Positions 54,184 to 63,327 of a DNA stretch of 64,000 bases are shown here, in pieces. Every line of letters begins with the position of its first letter. The first letter of the stretch is position 1. The notes beneath the pieces are model-generated. The model had not been told where the DNA came from, did not search any database, and saw only the letters and a list, made by a program, of their open reading frames with translations. The DNA is taken from positions 992,381-1,056,380 of the forward strand of contig SACZ01000001.1 of NCBI GenBank assembly GCA_023369685.1. The letters are read 5' to 3'. This stretch comes from Prolixibacteraceae bacterium JC049 (GTDB lineage: Bacteria; Bacteroidota; Bacteroidia; Bacteroidales; Prolixibacteraceae). The translations under genes were made by a program, and so were the position numbers.

Positions 54184-55086
54184 TTAGTTTTTAGTTTTAA
54201 TCTTTACTGTTTTGTCGTTTATTTCAATTTCTACATTACTCACTTGTTCAATCATTTTTGCCAACGAATGAAATTCCTTGAAACGAGGAAGAACTCCTGT
54301 GAATACCTCTTTTTTTACTGTTTCATCCAAGAAGAAAACATTGATGTCGTACCAGCGTTGAATTTTGGTCATTAGGCTTTCTAATGATTCATTGTCCATC
54401 CAGAATTTACCCTTTGCCCAGCTGCAAAACATTTGCGCATCAACCTCTTTTATGGTTGTGCTTCGTTGGTGTTTGTTATAGATGAATTGCTTGTCAGGTG
54501 TTAGTTTAAAATTTTGTTTTTCAATGCCTTTTTTTTCTTCAATGTTTACTGCTCCGTTGAGTAATGTTGCAACAACTCCATTGTCCGACTTATAGCATGA
54601 AATATTGAATGAGGTACCCAGAACACGAATGTTGTAATCAGTAGTTTTAACGATAAACGGATGTTGGGCATCATGAACCACTTCAAAATATGCTTCTCCT
54701 GTAAGTTCAACAATGCGTTTTTTTCGATTAAATGTTACTGGGTATTTTAGCGAAGAGAGTGAGTTTAACCATACCTTAGTACCATCAGATAAGGTGATAA
54801 GGTGTTCTCTATCATAGTCAACTGTTAATTGATTGTATAGTGTTCTAGGAGTAGCTATTTTTTTTACTTTCAGTGTGTTTAAAAATATTTCCCATTCTTT
54901 TTCAGTATCAAATTGAGCAAGTGTATTTCTATGTTGACAAAACATCCCCCAACTCTTTAGATCTTTAGACACTTTGGGATATTGATTGCTCCAAGATCTG
55001 AGAATCGCCTCTTCTACATGGCTGTTTAGATTAAACATTTTCTGCACATGTAATTTTGCTATTTGAAACTGTTTATTAAAATCCAC
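54184..55086 (-). CDS. FecR-like protein without TM helix, PUL copy A
   Basis: 300 aa from a GTG start; no in-frame ATG was found nearby upstream. The C-terminal ~200 residues are a FecR domain ('LSDGTKVWLNSLSSLKYPVTF', 'GEAYFEVVHDAQHPF', 'VLGTSFNISCY') and DUF4974-like tail ('RWYDINVFFLDETVKKEVFTG'). The N-terminal ~75 residues could be an anti-sigma part ('EEAILRSWSNQYPK'), but residues 70-92, where FecR proteins carry the membrane helix, are polar ('LNTLKVKKIATPRTLYNQL'). No ECF sigma gene is adjacent. It may be a soluble or degenerate relay protein. Confidence 0.8.
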   Translation of the reverse strand: MDFNKQFQIAKLHVQKMFNLNSHVEEAILRSWSNQYPKVSKDLKSWGMFCQHRNTLAQFDTEKEWEIFLNTLKVKKIATPRTLYNQLTVDYDREHLITLSDGTKVWLNSLSSLKYPVTFNRKKRIVELTGEAYFEVVHDAQHPFIVKTTDYNIRVLGTSFNISCYKSDNGVVATLLNGAVNIEEKKGIEKQNFKLTPDKQFIYNKHQRSTTIKEVDAQMFCSWAKGKFWMDNESLESLMTKIQRWYDINVFFLDETVKKEVFTGVLPRFKEFHSLAKMIEQVSNVEIEINDKTVKIKTKN

Positions 55087-55472
55087 TATGTTCTGTTCTG
55101 GTGTGGTATGTTTTGCAAATAAAACTAAAAAAAATGAAACTAGACAAATGTTTTATCGAAAAAAAATTAAAAATGGAGATCGAAAATACTAGAGAGTACG
55201 GTAAATTTTATTAATTGTAGATAAGGTTAAGTGGTTGTTTGTGAGTTTTTTGGATGAGTGTGTTGGGGCTAGGCTATGTTGCCTCTGTAATTCAGCTATG
55301 GGAATGGATTAGACAAATCGAATATTACTTTGTTTTTTTCGATTTAATTTTTGAATATATAAAACGAGAGGCTACATACAAACGATGTAGCCTCTGCCTG
55401 AACTAACTAAATAATCTATCTATTTGATAGAAATTAAATGATGATTGGGTGATTGTAGGATTTTAATTGATA
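55087..55472. other. Intergenic region between PUL copies
   Basis: 385 nt. It holds the terminator of copy B (55361-55396) and the upstream region of copy A. On the minus strand TTTG-N20-TTTATTTG around 55104-55135 is only a weak promoter match. No gene found. Confidence 0.45.
55361..55396 (-). terminator. Terminator of PUL copy B
   Basis: Perfect 11-bp stem AGAGGCTACAT (55367-55377) / ATGTAGCCTCT (55385-55395), 7-nt loop, followed on the minus strand by CGTTTTATATAT. It lies ~80 nt past the last stop codon of copy B. Confidence 0.75.
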
Positions 55473-56609
55473 TTATTGATTAAGATCCAGCCACCATTGA
55501 GGTCTTCTAATAAAATGCATCTCAGCACAATTTACTGCAGGTAAACCATTACTTTTAGGATTAACAGTTTTGACAATAAACTTTATTGATTCTGGATTAA
55601 TTAAAGGTTCTTCTAGCTGAAGTTCAGAAGTTATTCCACGACCTTCAAAGTCATAGTCTCCTACTTTCTTGTATTCAGAATCTCCTTTACAGATTGCCCA
55701 CAATTCGAAGGTTCTAAAGTTTCCAGCATTACCATGTTGAGAATTGTCTCTTGGGGTATATTCGATAATATCAAGTCGAGGTGTATTCTCTAAGAAATAT
55801 TCCAATGTAACGGGAAGTTTAGTTCCAGCCCCCCATCTTGAATGGTAATAAGAGGAAAGATCTTTGTCATGACTTTTTTCAATACCATAACCAGACTGAG
55901 CCTCTGAGGTACTTGATTTTGATACATTGATATTGATTTTCTCTCCTCCAACATAGATTTTTTTGGGGGCAGAATAGAAGGTGTCAATACAATTTTCAGA
56001 AGGTTTGAATAGTGTCCGCATAGTTATTGCTGTTCCTTCAATAAGATTTTCTAATGTACAACTACTTTGGTCAGAAGAGACATTGCTTTTTTGTTCATTA
56101 TTATCGTTATCTGTCCATATAAATTCAGAACAAATAAGATCTGGTGTTGCCTCTACAAAATTGATCTTTAATGCATTGTTTGCATAAGACTGATTCTCTA
56201 TCTCTCGGTTTACAAGATATGATTCATATACATCATCGTAAACCTGTAATAACACTTCCTTTTTTAAAGAAGAGAAGCCTTTTTCTGAACATAAACGTAT
56301 ATTAAACGCATATTTTGATGCAATAAGATTATCAACAAAGATAGTATCAGCTTTTCCATATGCTATATCAAATCTTTGTTTCTCTTTTCCACTATTCCAT
56401 GTTACTTCAGCATAGTCAACACGAGGATCATTTATGTTTGCCCATGAAATAGCGACTCTCTCTCTTCCTTCAAATCCTTGCAATTCATCAGCATTACTTA
56501 AATAAACAATAGGACCATCGGTAATGAATTCTTGGTATGTATCATCCATATCGGTACATGCAACCATATAGATACACGAGAGAATTAAAATATATTTTAA
56601 ATGTTTCAT
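55473..56609 (-). CDS. DUF4998-type lipoprotein with F5/8-type C-terminal domain
   Basis: 378 aa from ATG at 56609; the frame runs 66 nt further into the upstream gene, but this start leaves a 4-nt gap and a clear lipoprotein signal 'ILSCIYMVAC' (Cys18). Residues ~20-220 are DUF4998 modules ('MDDTYQEFITDGPIVYLS'). The last ~140 residues ('GYGIEKSHDKDLSSYYHSRW', 'LEYFLENTPRLDIIEYTPRD', 'GNFRTFELWAI') are an F5/8 type C (discoidin-like) domain. Counterpart of the CBM6-bearing protein of copy A. Confidence 0.82.
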   Translation of the reverse strand: MKHLKYILILSCIYMVACTDMDDTYQEFITDGPIVYLSNADELQGFEGRERVAISWANINDPRVDYAEVTWNSGKEKQRFDIAYGKADTIFVDNLIASKYAFNIRLCSEKGFSSLKKEVLLQVYDDVYESYLVNREIENQSYANNALKINFVEATPDLICSEFIWTDNDNNEQKSNVSSDQSSCTLENLIEGTAITMRTLFKPSENCIDTFYSAPKKIYVGGEKININVSKSSTSEAQSGYGIEKSHDKDLSSYYHSRWGAGTKLPVTLEYFLENTPRLDIIEYTPRDNSQHGNAGNFRTFELWAICKGDSEYKKVGDYDFEGRGITSELQLEEPLINPESIKFIVKTVNPKSNGLPAVNCAEMHFIRRPQWWLDLNQ

Positions 56610-56613
56610 TTTC

Positions 56614-57852
56614 TTAGTTTTTAGATTCAGCTCCATAAAATGATAACTCTGATAGCATAACCCAAGATGTTCCACCCCAGGTCTCTAATGTTCTAAATCT
56701 GATATAACGATACTCTGTTCCTTCTGGAAATTCTACTTCATACCCTTTTGTCAAAGTACGTTTGTCATCGTCAGTAAGAGGAACAACGTCTGCTGGTTCT
56801 TCTTCTCCTGAAGGTCTCACAATATCATACTTCTTAACCAAATTCCAGCTTTGCCAATAAGTTGGATCAGTGTTTGGATTGAGATTACTGGCTTCAGGAG
56901 AGTTACTTCCCCATATCTCGATTGCTTTAGGCCATCCACTTGCCCAAACGAATTTGTAATTAGAACTTTTTCCTCTAGGATAAATTTCCAATCGACTTAA
57001 AGCATATTTTTCACCAAGATCGATGCTAACATGTTGAGGCATAGGGTCTGTTGCCTTCGTGTGGAAAACAGGCGTATCTTCATTGATTTTGTCATTCCAA
57101 GCTAGCTCTAGTCGATTGTTTACTGATGCTCCTCCCCAGCTATGACATTCATATGTGTCTCCTGGCAGTTTCATGTTCTTGAATGCTTTTTTATCACACA
57201 TCGACTCTTCGATAGGAGTTAGTGTAACTTTTAGTGTGTCGGATATTTGCCCCCACCTGTCGCGAATGAAAACACCAAATGTACTTTCTATAGCTTCCTG
57301 ATTGCGAATAGAGAAGTTAAGCTTGTCGAGCACACTATAATTCACTGCTATCTCACTCATTTCTCCTTCAGAATTACTTTTGAGAATACCAACAGCAATT
57401 TGTGCTTCTGTAGGATTATTTAGTTGTATATTAATGCCTCCAAAAGTACTCTTAATTTGTACCGACTTTTGAATAGACAGATAAGGAGGCTCTAAAGGGG
57501 TAGCATTAACTAATACAGGTTCGCTTGCAACTTCACCATAGCTTACAGAGTAAAGCTTTACCTGATATTCTGTTGCTTTATCAAATCCATCTAAAACTAA
57601 TGAATCCATGTAGAACGATGCATTTATTTCCCGCTTTATACCAGGTCTTGGTTCATAAACTGCACGTACATACTTTAAATTTTCATCGTTTGGTCTGTTA
57701 TAAAAGATAGTTGTTTTGCCGAAGGTATTTTTTATCTCTTTTACCTCAACTTGTTGAGGAGCGGTTTTACTTCCCATTGGATCGTTTACGTCAGCATTGC
57801 CACAGCAATATAACAACGTAATTATGGATATATATAAAATTAATTTTTTCAT
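56614..57852 (-). CDS. DUF4959/DUF5000-type lipoprotein, PUL copy B
   Basis: 412 aa, signal 'IITLLYCCGN' (Cys16/17). DUF4959-like N-terminus ('APQQVEVKEIKNTFGKTTIFY'), DUF5126-like middle, and a discoidin-like DUF5000 C-terminus ('HVSIDLGEKYALSRLEIYPRG', 'YRYIRFRTLETWGG'). Same order and similar size as the copy A homologue, but diverged over its whole length, so the duplication is not recent here. Probably a surface glycan-binding protein. Confidence 0.78.
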   Translation of the reverse strand: MKKLILYISIITLLYCCGNADVNDPMGSKTAPQQVEVKEIKNTFGKTTIFYNRPNDENLKYVRAVYEPRPGIKREINASFYMDSLVLDGFDKATEYQVKLYSVSYGEVASEPVLVNATPLEPPYLSIQKSVQIKSTFGGINIQLNNPTEAQIAVGILKSNSEGEMSEIAVNYSVLDKLNFSIRNQEAIESTFGVFIRDRWGQISDTLKVTLTPIEESMCDKKAFKNMKLPGDTYECHSWGGASVNNRLELAWNDKINEDTPVFHTKATDPMPQHVSIDLGEKYALSRLEIYPRGKSSNYKFVWASGWPKAIEIWGSNSPEASNLNPNTDPTYWQSWNLVKKYDIVRPSGEEEPADVVPLTDDDKRTLTKGYEVEFPEGTEYRYIRFRTLETWGGTSWVMLSELSFYGAESKN

Positions 57853-57867
57853 AATTCTAGCAGTTAT

Positions 57868-59790
57868 TTACCATTCGTAGTTTTGAAGAAGATTGTTGTT
57901 AGACAGTGTTTCTTTATGCTTAATTGGCCAGAAATAATCTTTAAGAGTGAAAATAGGTTGAAAGATAAGCTGTTCTTTATAATAGTCCTCTTCTGCTTTT
58001 GCTCTAATATTCCATCCCGTTACTGGTTCATTGAATACTTTGTCTGCCAGGTTCCATCTACGAACATCCCAGAAACGTTGTCCTTCAAATGCTAGTTCAA
58101 TTCCTCGCTCTTGCTGGATAATTTCTCGGAGCCCTTTTTGTGTCTTGTATTTTGTTGGATATATACTGTATTTTGTCCAGGCTTCTTGTACTTCTTCTAG
58201 TTGTGCTTTAGCTCTTACTCTATTGATATAGGTTAATGCTTCATTGCCTTTATCTACTTCGTTAAGAGCTTCAGCATATAACAAATATAGATTTGATAAG
58301 CGCATTACTGGCCAAGCATAGTCATACGAAGTGAAATCAGAGCTACCCAAGGAACTCTTAAAGTGTGTTAGCTTTTTAGGAAAATATCCCGTTAGATTGG
58401 CAGATGTTTCTATAAAGTTACCTGCAGGCTGACCTTTTTTCACTTGTGCATAGTAACTGTTCTTATCGTCCAATTGTCCCATCCCATAAAATAAACATCC
58501 ATCAAATGTAAGACTTGCATAATACCTTACCTCTCGGTTTAGATTAAACTGTATGGTATTATAGCCTTCTTTGAGGAAGTACTTATGGTCTTTAGGAGCA
58601 GGTAATATTTCTAGTTCATCAATATCCTGACGAGTTTTATCCTCATTAAGAGGAACTCCATTGTTGGTGTAAAATAAACGAGCCATTTTTAAGGTGACAG
58701 CTAAGTTACCACATCGGGATGTATTTCCAGCTCTTTGAGGATCAAGCCCACGAGGGAAACCATTTAACTGTAAATTCTTTACTCTAGCATTTGAATTACC
58801 CCAGATAACCTCTCTATTCCATTTTTCTGTTACAGCATTACGAATGGTTAGTTTTGCTTTTGTAGTGTCAGATATTTGGTATTCCTGGGATGTATACTCA
58901 TACAATGAGAAACCTAAGCCTTCGCTGAAATTAATGGCATCTAAACAAGCTTTTTCGGCTTCAATCCATTTGGCTTTCTTTTCATTATCACTAATATTGG
59001 TATTGAAGATATCTGTTCCCTTATTATCAACCATAGTTACATAAAGTGGATTCCCATTGTATAATGGACTGGCAGCAGTAACTAATACTTCTGCTTTTAT
59101 GGCATAAACAATAGCTTTACAAATACGCCCATTTTCGGTAATTGCATCTTCAATTTTATCAGGAAGATAAGGAGAACTTATAGCCTCATTCATCAGATCT
59201 ACAACATAGTTGAAGGATTCATTGAGTGTGTTTCTGTAGACGTTTACTAATTCAGGCTTTGCATTTACAGGAACGTTTTTATCCATAATTGGAATAGGGC
59301 CATACATTCTGATTAACCAATAGTGAAAGTAGGCCTTTAAGAATTTTACTTCTGCTATCCAACGTTCTTTCTCGTCGTTCTCCATATTAGGAACATCATT
59401 TATTTTCTCAAGAAAGATGTTACAGTCACTAATTCCTCTGTAAAGATCCTTGCCTCCTTTTTCCCCTCGCCAGAAATCAAGTAATGGATTATCGACATTC
59501 TGCTCTCCGGTAAATATTCGTATTGGTGAATTACTTCCTCCTGCAGAATAGTCGCGATAATAGTTGCTAATCCAAAATTCATCACCAGCAAGAAAAGCAG
59601 GATTTTGGGTTATGCTAGCATGGTTTGGGATATACGAATAACAGGTGAATAAATACTTTTCGGCTTGTTCTCTGATTGTAAATGCATTATCAATTGTTGC
59701 AATATCATCAGGCACAACATCTAGAAAGTTGTTACAGGAATAGAGTAACAATGAGAGTATTGTGGTTAAAAATAATATCTTGATTTTCAT
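57868..59790 (-). CDS. RagB/SusD family lipoprotein, PUL copy B
   Basis: 640 aa. Signal 'TILSLLLYSC' (Cys19), 'NNFLDVVPDDIATIDNAF', the 'RMYGPIPIMDKNVP' motif, and C-terminal 'SNLYLLYAEALNEVDKGNEA' and 'IIQQERGIELAFEGQRFWDV'. It starts 4 nt after SusC ends and is close in form to the copy A SusD, which has 'GPIIIMDKNVE' at the same place. Confidence 0.94.
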   Translation of the reverse strand: MKIKILFLTTILSLLLYSCNNFLDVVPDDIATIDNAFTIREQAEKYLFTCYSYIPNHASITQNPAFLAGDEFWISNYYRDYSAGGSNSPIRIFTGEQNVDNPLLDFWRGEKGGKDLYRGISDCNIFLEKINDVPNMENDEKERWIAEVKFLKAYFHYWLIRMYGPIPIMDKNVPVNAKPELVNVYRNTLNESFNYVVDLMNEAISSPYLPDKIEDAITENGRICKAIVYAIKAEVLVTAASPLYNGNPLYVTMVDNKGTDIFNTNISDNEKKAKWIEAEKACLDAINFSEGLGFSLYEYTSQEYQISDTTKAKLTIRNAVTEKWNREVIWGNSNARVKNLQLNGFPRGLDPQRAGNTSRCGNLAVTLKMARLFYTNNGVPLNEDKTRQDIDELEILPAPKDHKYFLKEGYNTIQFNLNREVRYYASLTFDGCLFYGMGQLDDKNSYYAQVKKGQPAGNFIETSANLTGYFPKKLTHFKSSLGSSDFTSYDYAWPVMRLSNLYLLYAEALNEVDKGNEALTYINRVRAKAQLEEVQEAWTKYSIYPTKYKTQKGLREIIQQERGIELAFEGQRFWDVRRWNLADKVFNEPVTGWNIRAKAEEDYYKEQLIFQPIFTLKDYFWPIKHKETLSNNNLLQNYEW

Positions 59791-59794
59791 TTGT

Positions 59795-62700
59795 CTAGAA
59801 GTTAATGTTTACACCAAGGTTAAAAACTTTTTGAATTGGATACTTGAGACCGTCTCCAGCCATCTCAGGATCCCATAATTTGAATTTACTCCAGGTTAAC
59901 AAGTTCGTGCCTGAACAGTAGATCCTGAACTTGTTGATATTCATTTTTTTCATCCATCTACGAGGTAACGTATAGCCAAGTTCTACTCGTTTTAATCTTA
60001 AAAAACTACCATCTCGCATAAACCAGGTACTGGTTTGACTATTGTTGGAAATACTAGAAGTGGACAGTCGAGGCCAGAAGGCATGTGTATCTCTGTTGTC
60101 TTCGCTCCAATGATTATCAGCAATATCTTTTATTAATGCATTATTGGCAATGAATGAACTAGAACGATCAAAGAACGGAGAGACCTTGTTATAATCAATC
60201 CAGAATGATTCTCTAGCAAGTCCTTGGAAGAACATTGAAAAGTCGAACCCTCCATATCCAAAACTACCACCAAAACCATAAACAATTTCTGGTCGGGTAG
60301 GGAATCCGATAGGTACTTGATCGAGGCTATTTATTACTCCGTCTTTATTTACATCTCGGTACTTAATATCTCCGGCTTTGTAGGAGCCAAATTGTTTAGG
60401 AGAATTGAGTACTTCACTTTCGTCTACGAAAAGTCCTTCTGCAATATATCCCCATCGTTGACTGATTGGGTAGTCTTCTTTGTTTTTCCAATACTCATCC
60501 TGATATTTGTAATCTTCGTAATAGGTGAACTCACTAGTTGCATAAGTGAAATTTGCCCTAGCATTAACCCAAATCTGCTTCTCAGGGTTTATTGATTTAT
60601 TATAATCTAAGGAGATGTCATAACCTTTACCTTTGGCTTTTCCTACATTGGCATAAGGCGTTACCCATAATCCCATAGAACCAGGAATAGTTTTACGTTC
60701 TTGTAGGATATTGTCTCTTTTTTCAAAATAATACTCAGCAATAACATTTAACTCATTCCAAAGTCCCACTTCCAAAGCAAAGTTTGTTTTAGTTGCTGTT
60801 TCCCAGGTGATATTAGGGTCAGAGTAGCGTTTAATTTCTACTCCAGGTCTGCTATACCCCCAATTCTCACCAAAGGTAGAACCGTAACTACCACTAGACA
60901 TGTTTATATTGGATAGGTAAAGAAAACGACCTTTTCCAATGGCATCGTTACCCACTAGTCCATGAGTGGCTCTTAGCTTTAAATTATTTACATTGTTCTT
61001 AAGACCTTCAAAGAAGTTCTCGTTTGAGATTAACCAACCAGCACCAATTGATGGGAAGAAGCCATAGCGGTGTTTTTTTGCAAATCTTTCGGAACCATTA
61101 TATCCAAAGTTGGTTTCAATGAAGTATTTGTTATCATAGTTGTATGTTAATCGACCACTAAGACCAATGTTGCGATAAGGTAAACTCTCTTGAATTGTTT
61201 TGGCATTGGGTTGTGCTTTATGTCTCAATTGACCTACAAGAAGAGCACTAACTCCATGTTTATTAAAATTTCTTTGATAATTAAGAGCCGCCTCAATATA
61301 AGTGGCACTACTTATATTTTTATCTCCCGGTTCATAAGTTAAGTACTCACTTCCTTTGTCTGGATTTAGAATCTCTACTTCATATGTATTGGCATAGTAG
61401 TCGTATGATGTTAGTCCGTAGAAGTAGGGTTTCAATGTTCTCGAAACTTTATGACTAGAACCTCGTGTTGTATTGATTAGAAATCGACCTTTTAGTCCTT
61501 TTAATAAGAAATTAAAATCTTGTTTAAATTCCAATTGTGCTCCCAGACGAGAGTTACCACTTTCTTGATATCCTCTAACTAATTCGGCGTATGGGTTAAG
61601 GTAGTTGCCATCTCCTGCATTTCCGAAACAAGTATGACCTAAGTATTCTAAGTTACCTACTTTAGGATATTGAGCAGGAAATAGAACCGGATTACTTTGC
61701 ATAATCAAACCATAGATGTGAGAACCTCCTCCAATAGGTCCATTATATTCGTTAAAAGATCCACTTAAACGAACAATCATTTCAGTTGTTGAGGTAAGAT
61801 CGATATTTATGTTTGATCTTAATGAGTAGTTTTGAAATTTAATGTTACTGTTGAAATCACTGTTGTGGTCAACATCAAGAATACCATTATCTCTGTTGTA
61901 TGATGCAGCAACATAATAGCGAGCAACTTTACCTCCACCTCTAACATTCAAATTAAGACGATTGCTTCTTTGGGAGTTCTTAGTCATTATCTCTCTCCAG
62001 TCGGTACTTGGGAAAATAAGAGAGTTTGAACCAGGAACCGTTTTATCAATCTTTTCATTGGTGTAAGGAACCTGAGCTAAAGGATCTCTGGTTAAATATG
62101 CTTCATTATGAAGTTTCATATAGGTGATTGGATCGGCCAGTTCAATCTCTTGGGTCGGAGTAGATATTGAATTTTCGTAACGAATAGAAAACTGGGCCTT
62201 TCCTCTTTTCCCTTCCTTGGTAGTCACCAAAATTACTCCATTGGCGCCTCTCGCTCCATAAAGAGCAGTTGCAGTGGCATCTTTCATAATTGAAAAACTT
62301 TCAATGTCATCAGGGTTAAGCCGTGCAAGATCCGAAGAGGTTAATTCGATGTTGTCAATTAGAATAAGAGGATCTTTTTTGTAACCAAAAGTGGTTACTC
62401 CACGCACAAAGAACTCTGCATTATCCTCTCCTGGTTCTCCAGATCGTTGATATGAAATGATTCCTGCCATACTTCCTGCTAAAGCAGTCGTTAAATTGCT
62501 TGAAGGAACCTTAAGTTCAGCAACATCTACCGTTTGAATAGAAGCAATAACACTTTCTTTCTTTTGTTTTCCAAAAGCAACGACAGTTACATCGGCTAAT
62601 TCTTCCGACTTTTCTTGTAGTACCACATTAATGGTTGTGCGACCATTAAGTTCAACAATTTGTGATTCCATACCTATAAACGAAATATGCAATCTGTCGT

Positions 62701-63238
62701 TTTCGTTAACGGATATGTCATAATGGCCATCAGGGTCAGTGATTACGCCACGGGTACTACCAACAATCATAATAGTAACTCCAGGAAGTGGACCACCTTC
62801 AGCATCAGTAACGGTTCCGGTTATTCTTTTTTTCTCTTGTTGGGTAACAAGTGTTGTAGAGCTACTTTTAACAATAGGCTTTTTTCTGATAAGGATTACC
62901 TCATTTTCAATTTTATACTCATATTCAGTTTCTTCAAGCAGTTGATCTAAGACTTGATCAAGTTGTTTGTTTTCGACTGATAGAGATATTCCTTTCACGT
63001 TTTGTAGGTCTTTCCCATTGTAAAGGAAGCCCATACCTGTTTCTTTTTCAATAGCTTTAATACAATGCTTTAGATTAGCATTCCGCAATTCTAAAGTTAC
63101 ATTGTGTTGACTTAACACGTTGGCTACAGTCGTTAGGTTTAGCATGAAAAACAGAATAATAAAATTCCACATAATTAAGTAAAATTTTTTATGAATCTTC
63201 ATTAGGGTGAAGAGTTCATAAAACAGCATTTTTTTCAT
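59795..63238 (-). CDS. SusC-like TonB-dependent transporter with STN domain, PUL copy B
   Basis: 1147 aa. Signal region to ~43, STN domain ~47-118 ('LKHCIKAIEKETGMGFLYNG', 'DQVLDQLLEETEYEYKI'), CarboxypepD_reg-like domain ~137-210 ('GPLPGVTIMIVGSTRGVITD'), then plug 'DIESFSIMKDATATALYGARGANGVILVTTKEG' and barrel ending 'NLGVNINF'. The STN should signal to the FecR encoded just upstream. Plug and CarboxypepD parts are nearly identical to copy A, the barrel is more diverged, as expected when substrates differ. Confidence 0.95.
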   Translation of the reverse strand: MKKMLFYELFTLMKIHKKFYLIMWNFIILFFMLNLTTVANVLSQHNVTLELRNANLKHCIKAIEKETGMGFLYNGKDLQNVKGISLSVENKQLDQVLDQLLEETEYEYKIENEVILIRKKPIVKSSSTTLVTQQEKKRITGTVTDAEGGPLPGVTIMIVGSTRGVITDPDGHYDISVNENDRLHISFIGMESQIVELNGRTTINVVLQEKSEELADVTVVAFGKQKKESVIASIQTVDVAELKVPSSNLTTALAGSMAGIISYQRSGEPGEDNAEFFVRGVTTFGYKKDPLILIDNIELTSSDLARLNPDDIESFSIMKDATATALYGARGANGVILVTTKEGKRGKAQFSIRYENSISTPTQEIELADPITYMKLHNEAYLTRDPLAQVPYTNEKIDKTVPGSNSLIFPSTDWREIMTKNSQRSNRLNLNVRGGGKVARYYVAASYNRDNGILDVDHNSDFNSNIKFQNYSLRSNINIDLTSTTEMIVRLSGSFNEYNGPIGGGSHIYGLIMQSNPVLFPAQYPKVGNLEYLGHTCFGNAGDGNYLNPYAELVRGYQESGNSRLGAQLEFKQDFNFLLKGLKGRFLINTTRGSSHKVSRTLKPYFYGLTSYDYYANTYEVEILNPDKGSEYLTYEPGDKNISSATYIEAALNYQRNFNKHGVSALLVGQLRHKAQPNAKTIQESLPYRNIGLSGRLTYNYDNKYFIETNFGYNGSERFAKKHRYGFFPSIGAGWLISNENFFEGLKNNVNNLKLRATHGLVGNDAIGKGRFLYLSNINMSSGSYGSTFGENWGYSRPGVEIKRYSDPNITWETATKTNFALEVGLWNELNVIAEYYFEKRDNILQERKTIPGSMGLWVTPYANVGKAKGKGYDISLDYNKSINPEKQIWVNARANFTYATSEFTYYEDYKYQDEYWKNKEDYPISQRWGYIAEGLFVDESEVLNSPKQFGSYKAGDIKYRDVNKDGVINSLDQVPIGFPTRPEIVYGFGGSFGYGGFDFSMFFQGLARESFWIDYNKVSPFFDRSSSFIANNALIKDIADNHWSEDNRDTHAFWPRLSTSSISNNSQTSTWFMRDGSFLRLKRVELGYTLPRRWMKKMNINKFRIYCSGTNLLTWSKFKLWDPEMAGDGLKYPIQKVFNLGVNINF

Positions 63239-63264
63239 AAATTTGTTTTTTAAGTTTAAGTATT

Positions 63265-63321
63265 ACAGCTCTTATAAAGAGCCGTTGTTTAAGCAGAAGG
63301 ATGGGCCAACATTCTTCTGCT
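63265..63321 (-). other. Two conserved hairpins between FecR and SusC, copy B
   Basis: Stem 1 ACAGCTCTT-ATA-AAGAGCCGT (63265-63285) and stem 2 AGCAGAAGGATG (63292-63303) / CATTCTTCTGCT (63310-63321). Compared with copy A, a T-A pair in stem 1 became C-G and another became G-U on the minus RNA. Confidence 0.55.
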
Positions 63322-63327
63322 TTTTGT

